Positions 1 to 7,710 of a stretch of 44,750 nucleotides of DNA are shown in pieces. Made by a program: the position numbers and the translations under genes. Each line of letters begins with the position of its first letter. Position 1 is the first letter of the stretch. This stretch comes from Rugamonas rubra (GTDB lineage: Bacteria > Pseudomonadota > Gammaproteobacteria > Burkholderiales > Burkholderiaceae_D), in assembly GCF_900114705.1 (NCBI RefSeq), contig NZ_FOTW01000038.1:1-44750 (forward strand), in the 5' to 3' direction. The notes under the pieces are model-generated. The model was not told the origin of the DNA and did not search any database. It saw nothing but the letters and a program-made list of their open reading frames with translations.

Positions 1-223
1 GCTCCCCCAGCACCTCAGCGATGGAGCGATGTCGATACAGCGCCAGCGCAATAACCAGCCAAACAACTTGCTGGGCCGGCAGACGGCGGCGGCGAATGCT
101 GGCCTTGCCATGTTCGGCCAGTGCGGCTTCAATCATTTCGTAAGGTAAATGCTCGCCGAATCGGTTCCAGTCGAACGGATCAGGCACTTCATTGGCGAAC
201 AGTATGGCATCGGATAGCATCAT
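1..223 (-). CDS. IS4-family transposase, N-terminal part (cut by window edge)
   Basis: Reading leftward from ATG at 223, the frame stays open to the window edge (74 codons). The protein starts MMLSDAILFANEVPDPFDW and goes on through an EAALAEHGKASIRRRRLPAQ segment and a QQVVWLVIALALYRHRSI segment. That pattern is the N-terminal domain of IS4-type DDE transposases (alternation of a basic RRRRLP stretch with a hydrophobic VVWLV helix). The catalytic DDE domain would lie outside the window, so I cannot say whether the gene is intact. A second ATG directly follows the first (220). The function would be cut-and-paste transposition of its own element. Confidence 0.75.
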   Translation of the reverse strand, partial: MMLSDAILFANEVPDPFDWNRFGEHLPYEMIEAALAEHGKASIRRRRLPAQQVVWLVIALALYRHRSIAEVLGE

Positions 224-290
224 GCCGAGAAGTTAACACAACGAAAACGCGTTTACAACCGCTATCGATTGCTTAAGTCAACGGCATTAG
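1..290 (-). mobile_element. End of an IS4-type insertion sequence
   Basis: The transposase start lies about 60 bp inside a stretch containing GCTTAAGTCAACGGCATTAG (271-290). Sequences of the form CTTAAGTGAACGGCATT are what I recall as terminal repeats of IS4-type elements in betaproteobacteria, so the element probably ends near 285-290. The other end is outside the window, so target duplication and terminal-repeat match cannot be tested here. Confidence 0.45.
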
Positions 291-384
291 GGTCAGTGCC
301 GACATTCGGACACGGACTCAGCAACAAAAGGCTTCGCTGGCGCGGCTTATGGTTGAGCTTGTGTCCGAATGTCGGCACTGACCC
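290..384. repeat. 24-bp perfect inverted repeat with 47-bp spacer
   Basis: Positions 290-313 (beginning GGGTCAGTGCCGACATTC) are the exact reverse complement of 361-384 (ending GTCGGCACTGACCC). The unit abuts the predicted IS end. It could form a long cruciform or RNA hairpin, or be a small non-autonomous mobile element. The outer GGGTCA/TGACCC bases recur in the palindromes at 2965-2990 and 17706-17731. No gene lies between 224 and 535. Confidence 0.85.
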
Positions 385-535
385 CGGGGTTAAGGGGTTA
401 CGCGCCGCCGGCCATCGGCCGAAATGGCGGCCTTTTCCCTCTCTCCTTGCGGCTCCGAACACCGGTTCACTGTTTGATAATGGGTATTCAGAAGTCCCGG
501 TGCGTGCCGGGACGTATCCATAAGCGAGAATTTCC

Positions 536-2893
536 ATGCAAGCACAACTGGCCCAGCGCGAAGGCGCCACCCTCACAGTCGCATTTTCGGCCGATCACGC
601 GCCGGAGCAGCCGCTGCTGGAGCAGCCGGCGCCGCTGCCGGGCCGTGCCGCGATGGAGATGAAGGCGATCCAGGAGGGCATCGCCCGCGTCGAGGCCGAG
701 GCCAAGGCGGCCTGCGCCGCCGAGAGCCGCGCCCACGCCGAGAGCCGCGCCCGCGCCTTGGCCGAGGACCGCGCCGCGCTCGACGCCGCCGCCGCCGCCG
801 TCGCGCTGGAGAGCGCCCAGGCCTCGGAGGACGCCATCGTCGCCAACCGCGACCGCCTCGAATCGCTGCGCGCCGCCGCCCAGGCCAGCATGGCCCGGCT
901 GGAGGCGGTCAAGCAGGAGACCGCCGAGCTGCGCGCCCGCACCGAGACCGACACCCAGATCCGCCTGGCCGCCGAACAGCGCTCCCGCCAGGAAGAGGAA
1001 AGCCGCAAGCGCGCCAGCGAGCAGATCGCCGTCGAATCCGAACTGGCCGAGCGCGCCGCCCGCGCCGCCGAGGAATTGCAGGTGCATACCGAACAAGCCC
1101 GCCTGCAGGCGGTCGAGCGGGTCGCCGCCGTGCAGGCGGCCAAGGACGAGATGGTCGGCATCGCCACGGCCGACGCCCGCGTCGCCACCATGGCGCGCGA
1201 ACGCGAACGCCACGCCTACGCCGCGCGGCAGACCGCGCAGATGCTCGAGCAGGCCGAGGGCGAGGCGCTGGAGCTGACCATGCAGCGCGAGCGGGCCGAC
1301 CAGGTCGCCCTCGAGTCGGCCTTCAACCGCGCCGCCGCCGAGGTGCGCGCGCTGGAGGAGGCGCGCGCGCTGGCCCACCTGGAGCAGGAGCGCGAGCAGA
1401 TCGCCCTGGCCCAGGCCGAGTCCGAGCGCAGCGCGGCGCAGTCGCTGCACCTGCGCCTGCAAACCGAAAAGGAAATCCGCGACACGGCGGTGCAGCGCGA
1501 GCGCATGGAGAAGGTGGCCGCCGCCGCCGCCCAGGCGCGGCGCGACGCCGACGCCCGCATCCTCGCCGCCACCGAGGCGCGCATCGAGGTCGACCGCCAA
1601 CTGCGCGCCGTGGCGCTGGCCCGCGTCGAGGCCGAGCAGGACGCCGAACTGGCCACCCACGCCAAGGTCGAAGCCGAATCGGACGCGCTCGACCAGCTCA
1701 AGCTGCGCCAGGCCGCCGACTACGCCGCCGCCGAGGCGGCCCACGCCGACAGCGCCGAGCAGCAGCGCGCCGCCCACCTGGCCGAGGAGCGCGCCGCGCT
1801 GGCGCGTGAAGCGGCCGCGCTGGCCGCCAGCCAGAACGAGGCCGAGCAGCGCGCCGTGGCCGTGCTGGCCGAGCAGACCCAGGCCCAGCGCGAGGCCAAC
1901 GCGCTGGCCGAACACAAGGCCGCCCAGGCCGCCGCCGCGCTGGAGGCCGAGCGCGCCCGCACCGCCGCCGAGCAGCAGGCCCTGGCCGCGCTGAAGGAGA
2001 AGCTGGCCGCCGAGCAGACCGCCGCCGCCGCCGCCGCCGCCCGCGTCGTCGCCGAGCAGCAGCAGATCGCCGCGCTGCGCCTGCAGCGCGAGGCCGAGGA
2101 CAAGCTGCGCGCCGCCAGCGAGCAGGAGGCCGCCGCCACCCGCATGATGGCCGACCAGCTGGCGCTGGAGGGCGAACAGAAGGCCGCCGCCGCGCAGGCG
2201 CTGGCGGCGCAGGCCCGCCTGGCCGTCGAGCTGGGCGAGGTGCAGGCCGAGCGCAGCCGCGTCGAGCAGGACAAGGCCGCCGCCGCCGCCGCGCTGCTGC
2301 AGGCCGAGCGCGACTTCGTCGAGGCCGAGCGCGCCACGCTGGCACAGATCGACCAGAAGCTGGCGCAGCAACGCGCCGCCACCGCTTCCGAGCAGCGCGC
2401 CGCCAAGGCCATCGCCGGCCGCCTGGAGGCCGAGCAGCAGATCGCCGCCGCCGCCGCCGCCCGCGCCGCCGCCGAGCAGGAGCAGGCCAACGCGATGGCG
2501 CAGCGCGCCGTCGCCGAACAGGCCGCGCTGCAGGCCGCCGCCGACAAGACGAACGAACAAAAGGCCCTGCTGGAGACGGCCCAGGCGCACGCCGCCATGC
2601 AGCGCAAGGTGGCCGACACCACCGCCGCCATGACGGCGGCCAAGCACAAGCTGCTGGCGCTGGAGACGCGCCGCCTGCAGGCCGCGCAAAAGGCGCTGGC
2701 CGCGTTGCAGGCCAAGGTCGAGGCCGAGGACAGCGGCTGCACCCAGGCCGAGCAGGGTGCCCAGATCGCGCTGCGCGCGGCGGCCCGCGCCAAGGCCGAG
2801 CGCGAGCAGTCGGAAAGCATCACCCGCGAGGTGATCGGCCGGCTGACCCAGGTGGCCGAATCGGCCGGCGCCGTCTGGCGCGCCCGCGCCTGA
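536..2893 (+). CDS. Giant Ala/Glu-rich coiled-coil protein, unknown function
   Basis: A 785-residue protein that I do not recognise. From about residue 40 to the end it is almost entirely Ala, Glu, Gln, Arg and Leu, with recurring units such as AEQQ, EAERA and RAAAEQ. This predicts one very long parallel or antiparallel coiled coil, possibly around 100 nm if continuous. No signal peptide, membrane segment, cysteine pair or catalytic motif is visible, so a cytoplasmic structural or scaffold role is possible but not shown. The first 40 residues (containing LTVAFSADHAPEQPLLEQP) are the only non-repetitive part. The start at 536 follows a weak GAGAA ribosome site. The opposite strand carries a very long open frame here only because of codon bias. 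TolA-like or filament-forming (crescentin-like) proteins have similar composition, but nothing specific supports either. Confidence 0.8.
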   Translation: MQAQLAQREGATLTVAFSADHAPEQPLLEQPAPLPGRAAMEMKAIQEGIARVEAEAKAACAAESRAHAESRARALAEDRAALDAAAAAVALESAQASEDAIVANRDRLESLRAAAQASMARLEAVKQETAELRARTETDTQIRLAAEQRSRQEEESRKRASEQIAVESELAERAARAAEELQVHTEQARLQAVERVAAVQAAKDEMVGIATADARVATMARERERHAYAARQTAQMLEQAEGEALELTMQRERADQVALESAFNRAAAEVRALEEARALAHLEQEREQIALAQAESERSAAQSLHLRLQTEKEIRDTAVQRERMEKVAAAAAQARRDADARILAATEARIEVDRQLRAVALARVEAEQDAELATHAKVEAESDALDQLKLRQAADYAAAEAAHADSAEQQRAAHLAEERAALAREAAALAASQNEAEQRAVAVLAEQTQAQREANALAEHKAAQAAAALEAERARTAAEQQALAALKEKLAAEQTAAAAAAARVVAEQQQIAALRLQREAEDKLRAASEQEAAATRMMADQLALEGEQKAAAAQALAAQARLAVELGEVQAERSRVEQDKAAAAAALLQAERDFVEAERATLAQIDQKLAQQRAATASEQRAAKAIAGRLEAEQQIAAAAAARAAAEQEQANAMAQRAVAEQAALQAAADKTNEQKALLETAQAHAAMQRKVADTTAAMTAAKHKLLALETRRLQAAQKALAALQAKVEAEDSGCTQAEQGAQIALRAAARAKAEREQSESITREVIGRLTQVAESAGAVWRARA

Positions 2894-2964
2894 GTCCGGC
2901 CGGGTTCCTCCGTGCCTTTCCATCGCTTGCCGGCGGTGCCGGCAAAACCCCACGGCACAACCTG

Positions 2965-2990
2965 GGGGCAGACCCAGCGGGTCTGACCCC
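2965..2990. repeat. GGGTCTGACCC-type palindrome downstream of the coiled-coil gene
   Basis: GGGGCAGACCC (2965-2975) pairs with GGGTCTGACCCC (2979-2990) across AGC, with one bulged A. It is nested in a wider imperfect stem formed by GGCAAAACCCC near 2941 and GGGGTTTGCC near 3005. It belongs to the same palindromic family as 17706-17731. It could act as a transcript end for the coiled-coil gene, but no T tract follows. Confidence 0.7.
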
Positions 2991-3043
2991 GGCTCTTCGC
3001 CGCAGGGGTTTGCCAGCATCCCCGGCGCCTTGACACCTCCCCC

Positions 3044-3082
3044 AAAACGACAAAGCCGGCGCGAAGCCGGCTTTGTCGTTTC
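3044..3082. terminator. Bidirectional intrinsic terminator
   Basis: A perfect 16-bp stem (3045-3060 with 3066-3081, core AAAGCCGGC/GCCGGCTTT) with a 5-nt GCGAA loop. A and T tracts flank both arms, so it can terminate the minus-strand barrel gene ending at 3115 and transcription leaving the coiled-coil gene. Confidence 0.85.
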
Positions 3083-3114
3083 CATCGCCGGCGTCGGGGC
3101 CGGCAACACGGGAG

Positions 3115-4074
3115 CTAGAAGGTGGTGCCCAGCCCCAGCAGCAGCACGTCGGCGTCGCGGTGGTAGTCGGTGATCACGCGCTGCATCAGCAGCTGGCCGA
3201 CGACGCGCTTGTTGAAGTGGTAGCGCGTGGCCACCGACAGCAGGCCGGCCAGGTGCGACTGGCGGCCCGGCACGTCGTGCAGGTCGATCACGCCGTACGG
3301 CCCGAGGCCCATGCCCAGCTCGATCTTGTCGTTGAGCGAGCGGATCAGCCAGGCCTGGGTGGCCACGCCGGCGCGCCGGGTGCGCGCCGTGGTGCCCTCT
3401 TTGAGGCCGGTGACGGTCCAGTCGATGTACTTGCCGACGGCGCGGCGGTACTCCACGCTGTAGGCGCGCGACTGCTCCGAGTTCAGGCTGTTGACGATGG
3501 CGCGCCCGCTCAGCAGGGTCACCGTGTCGTCGGTCGAGGCCTCCTCGAGGTGCAGCTTGTTGCCGCGCACCCCGTCGAAGCGGTAGCCGAAGCCGACCAG
3601 CAACTGGGTGGTGGCCTCCTTCTCGCGCGGCACCACGCGGTTGACCTGCACCTGGGTGTACCAGCGGTTCTGGTGGTGGTAGGTGGCCTGCAGGCTGTAG
3701 ATCGGCGCCCAGCCGTGGTCGTTGCTGTAGCCGGTGGCGGTGCGCGCCGTGTCGAAGTAGTAGTCCTGGCCGGCGCCGACGCCGAACGACAGGCCGTCCT
3801 GGTTGATCTTCGAGCGCAGCCAAACCTGGCCGGCGGCGCCGTCGCGGTGGTGGTTGGGCGGGTGGCCCTCGTTCAAATAGGTCAGGCTCAGCGCCAGGTA
3901 GTCGCCCACCGGGTGGGCGTAGGCGACGGCGACGGCGAAGCTCTTGTCGCCGGTGTCGCTGACGCGCAGCTGGCCGGCCTGCACCGAGACGTCCTGGGCC
4001 TGCAGCGCACCCGACAGGGCGAGCAGGGCGGCGCCGACGGGCAGGGCGGCGTTGTTGCTGATGGTGAAACGCAT
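3115..4074 (-). CDS. YaiO-like outer-membrane beta-barrel protein
   Basis: A 319-residue protein. The start at 4074 gives a signal peptide (hydrophobic core PVGAALLALSGALQA, cleavage after AQA); the open frame extends far upstream, but those residues are a shadow of the neighbouring genes. The mature part alternates short polar and hydrophobic strands (for example YSLQATYHHQNRWYTQVQVN, YSVEYRRAVGKYIDWTVTGL) and ends in LLLGLGTTF, a C-terminal aromatic outer-membrane barrel signature. Strand spacing and the R-x-N-G-like turns resemble the YaiO family, an outer-membrane barrel of unknown substrate often near glycan export genes. No such genes are next to it here. It is followed by the terminator at 3044-3082. 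Its neighbour upstream on the same strand begins 21 bp away. Confidence 0.75.
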   Translation of the reverse strand: MRFTISNNAALPVGAALLALSGALQAQDVSVQAGQLRVSDTGDKSFAVAVAYAHPVGDYLALSLTYLNEGHPPNHHRDGAAGQVWLRSKINQDGLSFGVGAGQDYYFDTARTATGYSNDHGWAPIYSLQATYHHQNRWYTQVQVNRVVPREKEATTQLLVGFGYRFDGVRGNKLHLEEASTDDTVTLLSGRAIVNSLNSEQSRAYSVEYRRAVGKYIDWTVTGLKEGTTARTRRAGVATQAWLIRSLNDKIELGMGLGPYGVIDLHDVPGRQSHLAGLLSVATRYHFNKRVVGQLLMQRVITDYHRDADVLLLGLGTTF

Positions 4075-4094
4075 TGCAGGTGCATCCAATCTTG

Positions 4095-4466
4095 TTATTG
4101 TGAAATTTGTACGCGGCTGATGAAGTACTCGGTCTCGCCGAAGCAGGAGCCGGGCACGCCCTTGTGCTGCTCGTAGCTGAGCAGCACGCGCTTGCCGGTG
4201 GCGGCCGTCAGCTGGCGCGCCACCTCGTCGTCGCGCACGCTGAACTCGAACTTCTCGGGGATGGCGCCGGGCATCGAGGAGAGCAGGATCTCGCCCTCCC
4301 AGGTCTTGCAGATCCAGCCGCGTTTGGAGAATTTTTGCAGGTAGCCGGCCCGCTCGCCCTCGGAATAGGACATGTGCAGGGTGAGCCAGGCGTAGGCGCA
4401 GAACAGCAGCAGGGCGGCGGCCAGTAGGGCCAGCAGGGATACGACGAGGCGTTTTGGAATAGTCAT
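4095..4466 (-). CDS. Small single-pass membrane-anchored protein, unknown function
   Basis: 123 residues. The start at 4466 (MTIPKRLVV) puts the hydrophobic helix LLALLAAALLLFCAYAWLTL at residues 9-28, as expected of an N-terminal anchor or uncleaved signal; a longer in-frame start at 4502 would place a Pro-rich stretch before it. The periplasmic part contains two cysteines (in GWICKTWEG and PGSCFGETEYF) that may pair. It ends FISRVQISQ. Proteins like this occur in Oxalobacteraceae and are sometimes labelled 6-phosphogluconate dehydrogenase, a label the sequence does not support. It lies 20 bp upstream of the barrel gene and could share its transcript. Confidence 0.65.
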   Translation of the reverse strand: MTIPKRLVVSLLALLAAALLLFCAYAWLTLHMSYSEGERAGYLQKFSKRGWICKTWEGEILLSSMPGAIPEKFEFSVRDDEVARQLTAATGKRVLLSYEQHKGVPGSCFGETEYFISRVQISQ

Positions 4467-4547
4467 GGGATAGGTGGTTGGGGGCCGTGGCCAATGCGCC
4501 AATATAGCATTGGATACGGCCCTGGATGGGCCGGCTTGCTACGAATC

Positions 4548-5612
4548 TCAGCCGTGCAGGCGGCGGTGGCGCACCGACGACCACAGCGAGACGGCGATGA
4601 AGGCCACGCCGGACAGGCCGGTGAACCATTCGGGCACGTGGTATTTGACGCTGGCCAGCATGATCAGCGCCAGGATGCCGATGGCGTAGTGGGCGCCGTG
4701 CTCGAGGTAGACGAACTCGTCGAGCGTGCCCTTGTGCACCAGGTAGACCGTCAGCGAACGCACGAACATGGCGCCGATGGCCAGGCCGAGCATGATGATG
4801 ACCACGTCGCTGGTGATGGCGAAGGCGCCGATCACGCCGTCGAAGCTGAACGAGGCGTCGAGCACCTCCAGGTAGAGGAAGCCGCCGATGCTGCCGCGCG
4901 CCACGCTGGCGATGACGTTGCCCGGGTTGGGGCCGGCGCCGCCGGCCGTCTCGGCGGCCTGCTCCGGCTCGTCCTCCTCGAGCAGTTCGCCGATCCAGCC
5001 GACCGCCAGGTAGACGGCGACGCCGAGCACGCCGGCCGCCAGCACGTTGTATTTCTTCGCCTCCGGCACCAGCGCCACGCAGCCGAACACGGCCACCACG
5101 GCCAGCAACACGGCCAGGCTGTCGGTGCCGTGCTGGTTGACCTTGCGCTCGATCCAGCCCAGCCAGTGCAGCTGCTTGCCCTCGTGGAACAGGAAGCTGA
5201 GGAAGACCAGCAGCAGGAAGGCGCCGCCGAAGGCCGCCACCTCGGCGTGGGCGTTGGTCAGGTGGGCCGAGTAGATGTCCGGCGTGGTGGTGGCCATGGT
5301 CCACACCTCGACCAGGCCGAGGCCGGTGGCGACCGAGACGATCAGCAGCGGGAACAGCAGGCGCATGCCGAACACCGCCACCAGGATGCCGACGGTGAGG
5401 AAGAGCTTTTGCCAGAAGGCGTTCCAGTGGCGCAGCACGGAGGCGTTGACGACCGCGTTGTCGAAGGACAGCGAGACCTCCATCACGCCGAGCACGGCGG
5501 TGATCCACAGGGCCTGGAGCAGGCCGGTCGTGCCGCCGTGGCTGTAGCCCCACCAGCCGGCCAGCCCCATGAGTATCGCTGTGACGGCGAAGGAAATTCT
5601 GAAATGCTGCAT
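4548..5612 (-). CDS. DUF475 / TerC-like integral membrane protein
   Basis: 354 residues with about eight or nine hydrophobic helices. Two acidic-containing repeats, EVSLSFDNAVVNA (about residues 45-57) and DASFSFDGVIGAFAIT in the second half, are the hallmark of the TerC superfamily, whose members are implicated in metal-ion handling (Mn efflux in Alx/MeeY, TerC). An acidic loop (LLEEDEPEQAAE) separates the halves. The second half ends in SVRHRRLHG, a basic cytoplasmic tail. The ribosome site TAGGGA precedes the ATG at 5612. It diverges from the PAP2 gene at 5790. The tellurite-resistance label often attached to the family is not supported by any ter neighbours; metal export into the periplasm is the more cautious guess. 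Confidence 0.85.
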   Translation of the reverse strand: MQHFRISFAVTAILMGLAGWWGYSHGGTTGLLQALWITAVLGVMEVSLSFDNAVVNASVLRHWNAFWQKLFLTVGILVAVFGMRLLFPLLIVSVATGLGLVEVWTMATTTPDIYSAHLTNAHAEVAAFGGAFLLLVFLSFLFHEGKQLHWLGWIERKVNQHGTDSLAVLLAVVAVFGCVALVPEAKKYNVLAAGVLGVAVYLAVGWIGELLEEDEPEQAAETAGGAGPNPGNVIASVARGSIGGFLYLEVLDASFSFDGVIGAFAITSDVVIIMLGLAIGAMFVRSLTVYLVHKGTLDEFVYLEHGAHYAIGILALIMLASVKYHVPEWFTGLSGVAFIAVSLWSSVRHRRLHG

Positions 5613-5789
5613 GTGCGATCCCTAAAAGTAGATGGTTAAGCGCTAGAAAGGCTCATTTTTGTCATCGCGCCAATTTTATAGTACTTGCTTGGGCTGCAAG
5701 GAGGCCTTCTGCGATAATTGCGCCTCGATATTTCGCCGCCGCCCAGCCGGCGGCCGCCCACACCGCAACCCGGACACAAGGACAGACCG

Positions 5790-6212
5790 ATGGACCTCGC
5801 CTACCTGCTCACCCCGCTGATCACCTGGATCACCGTCGGACCGATCAAATTCCTCATCAACAGCGCCAAGGCGCGCCAGTGGGCCTTTAATCTGGTCGGC
5901 AACGGCGGCTTTCCCAGCAACCACAGCGCGGTGGTCTCCAGCATGGCCACCCTGATCGCCCTGCGCGAGGGCATCTCCCATCCGGCCTTCGGCGTCGCCG
6001 TCACGCTCTGCTTCATCGTCGTCATCGACGCCAACAGCCTGCGCCAGCACGTCGGCAAGCAGGCGGCGGCGATCAACCGCCTGGCCAAGGACGGGGCCGG
6101 CTACCACTGGCTGCGCGAGCGCATGGGCCACACCGTGGTCGAGATCTGCGGCGGCCTGGCCACCGGCGTCGCCATCGGCCACCTGGTGTTCGCCCTGTTC
6201 GCGCGCGGCTGA
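5790..6212 (+). CDS. Divergent PAP2 family (DUF212, YuiD-like) membrane protein
   Basis: 140 residues. Start 5790 is chosen because AAGGA lies just upstream and the protein begins MDLAYLLTPLITWITVGP, matching the family N-terminus; an upstream in-frame ATG at 5718 adds only low-complexity residues. The motif GGFPSNHSAVVSSMATL (about 41-57) is the family signature, corresponding to the second PAP2 phosphatase motif (SGHS in true PAP2). A later GHTVVEICGG segment supplies the second conserved His. Three or four membrane helices are visible. The substrate of this short divergent family is unknown. It stands alone, with an unrelated RND operon 300 bp downstream. Confidence 0.85.
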   Translation: MDLAYLLTPLITWITVGPIKFLINSAKARQWAFNLVGNGGFPSNHSAVVSSMATLIALREGISHPAFGVAVTLCFIVVIDANSLRQHVGKQAAAINRLAKDGAGYHWLRERMGHTVVEICGGLATGVAIGHLVFALFARG

Positions 6213-6260
6213 GACCGCCCCGCACCGTCCCGCACCCTCCCGCCCCATCCGCTGCGGCCT

Positions 6261-6282
6261 GATGTTGCATTTTTGCAACATC
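6261..6282. repeat. Palindromic hairpin between PAP2 gene and RND operon
   Basis: GATGTTGCA and TGCAACATC form a perfect 9-bp stem around TTTT. No T tract follows, so it is either a weak transcript end for the PAP2 gene or a protein-binding palindrome upstream of the RND operon. The rest of 6213-6513 holds only a GC-rich tract and an AT-rich stretch (6455-6478) that may carry the RND promoter. Confidence 0.5.
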
Positions 6283-6513
6283 GCCGCCCCCGCCTGCGCC
6301 GCCGCGCCCAGCCCGCCGGCCGCGCCGCCCCGCCGCGCCGTTCCGTAGAATTGCATTCTGTCCGCCGATACCGCAACTCAGGCCCGCAAAGCGGCGTTCC
6401 GTCGAAGGCGGATTGACGCTGCGGGCGCGCTCGGGGATACTCTGGCGCCTGTAGACTTACCAAATTATTAAAATTCCAATGGCACCGCCGTCCCATACCT
6501 CTCGGAGATTTTT

Positions 6514-7707
6514 ATGTTGCGCAAAACCCTGCTAGCCCTCGCCGTCGCCTCAGCCCTGGTCGCCTGCGGCAAGTCCAAGGAGCCGGAGCACGCCGCCGCC
6601 TCGGCCAGCGCCGTGGCCGGCAAGGACGGCAAGGACGCCGCCCCGGTGACCCTGGCGATCGCCGCCGAGGACCTGCTGACGGTGCAGAGCAACGCGCTGG
6701 CCTCCGGCCCGGTGATCACCGGCTCGGTGCAACCCGAGCGCAAGGCCGATTTGCGCGCCGAGGTTGGCGCCGTGGTGCTGCAGGTGATGAAGGAGAACGG
6801 CGAGGCCGTCAAGAAGGGCGACCTGTTGGTGCGCCTGGACGAGACCTCGATCCGCGACGCCCTCAACTCGGCCGAGGAGGCCACCCGCGCCGCCCAGCAG
6901 ACCATGGAGCAGGCCGAGCGCATGCTGGCGCGGCAGAAGACGCTGCGCGCCTCCGGCATGGCCTCGACCCAGGCGCTGGAGGACGCCGAGCTGCGCCGCA
7001 ACACCGCGCAAAGCGAGGTGGTGGCGGCCAAGTCGCGCGCCGTGCAGGCGCGCCAGCAACTCAGCCGCACCGGCGTGCGCGCGCCGTTCGACGGCATCGT
7101 CAGCGAGCGCAAGGTGTCCAACGGCGACACGGCGCAGATCGGCAAGGAGTTGATCAAGGTGATCGACCCGGCCAGCATGCGCTTCGAGGGCCTGGTGTCG
7201 GCCGACAAGATCGGCCTGGTCAAGGTCGGCCAGCCGGTGCGCTTCCGCATCAACGGCTACCCGGGCCAGGACTTCATGGGCAAGGTCAAGCGGGTCGACC
7301 CGTCGGCCAACGCCGTCACCCGCCAGGTCGAGGTGCTGGTCGCCTTCGCCGAGCAGGGCCTGCCCAAGGTGGCCGGCCTGTACGCCGAGGGCCGCATCGA
7401 GGCCGAGAGCACCGACGCGCTGATGATCCCCGACTCGGCCCTGGTGCAGAGCGGCGACCAGTCCTACACCTGGCGCGTCGACGGCAAGAAGCTGAAGAAG
7501 GCCGTGCTGGTCATCGGCGCGCGCGACGCCCGCAGCGGCCAGTGGGAGGTGCGCAGCGGCCTGGCCGCCGGCGACAGCGTGCTGCGGGTGCCCAGCGCCA
7601 GCATGAAGGACGGCCAGACCATCGAGATGAGCGCGCGCAAGGTGGTGGCCTCGGCCTCGGCGCCGGCCGCGCCGGCCGCCGCCAACGCCGCACCGAAAGG
7701 AAACTGA
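6514..7707 (+). CDS. RND efflux periplasmic adaptor lipoprotein (membrane fusion protein)
   Basis: 397 residues. The N-terminus has a lipobox LVAC with Cys at 18, so it is a lipid-anchored MexA/AcrA-type adaptor. A lipoyl/barrel-sandwich half (GSVQPERKADLRAEVGAVVLQV) leads into a helical hairpin of about 60 residues (ALNSAEEATRAAQQTMEQAE). Then come the second lipoyl half (TGVRAPFDGIVSERKVSNGD), a beta barrel (RFEGLVSADKIGLVKVGQPV) and a membrane-proximal domain. It bridges the inner-membrane pump to an outer-membrane channel. The stop is 3 bp from the pump start, so the two are co-translated. The C-terminal tail is Ala/Pro-rich. The exported compound cannot be read from the sequence. Confidence 0.92.
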   Translation: MLRKTLLALAVASALVACGKSKEPEHAAASASAVAGKDGKDAAPVTLAIAAEDLLTVQSNALASGPVITGSVQPERKADLRAEVGAVVLQVMKENGEAVKKGDLLVRLDETSIRDALNSAEEATRAAQQTMEQAERMLARQKTLRASGMASTQALEDAELRRNTAQSEVVAAKSRAVQARQQLSRTGVRAPFDGIVSERKVSNGDTAQIGKELIKVIDPASMRFEGLVSADKIGLVKVGQPVRFRINGYPGQDFMGKVKRVDPSANAVTRQVEVLVAFAEQGLPKVAGLYAEGRIEAESTDALMIPDSALVQSGDQSYTWRVDGKKLKKAVLVIGARDARSGQWEVRSGLAAGDSVLRVPSASMKDGQTIEMSARKVVASASAPAAPAAANAAPKGN

Positions 7708-7710
7708 GCC

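Noticed and set aside
488..3823. 1111-codon open frame on the minus strand opposite the coiled-coil gene
   Set aside because: Its protein is Gly/Leu/Arg low complexity, a product of third-position GC bias opposite an Ala/Glu-rich gene; it also runs into the YaiO-like gene's strand.
4095..4502. 6-phosphogluconate dehydrogenase label for the small protein
   Set aside because: Only 123 residues with a membrane anchor; no Rossmann loop or catalytic Lys.
4548..5612. Tellurite-resistance function for the TerC-like protein
   Set aside because: No terABDEZ genes nearby; the DUF475 branch has no proven link to tellurite.
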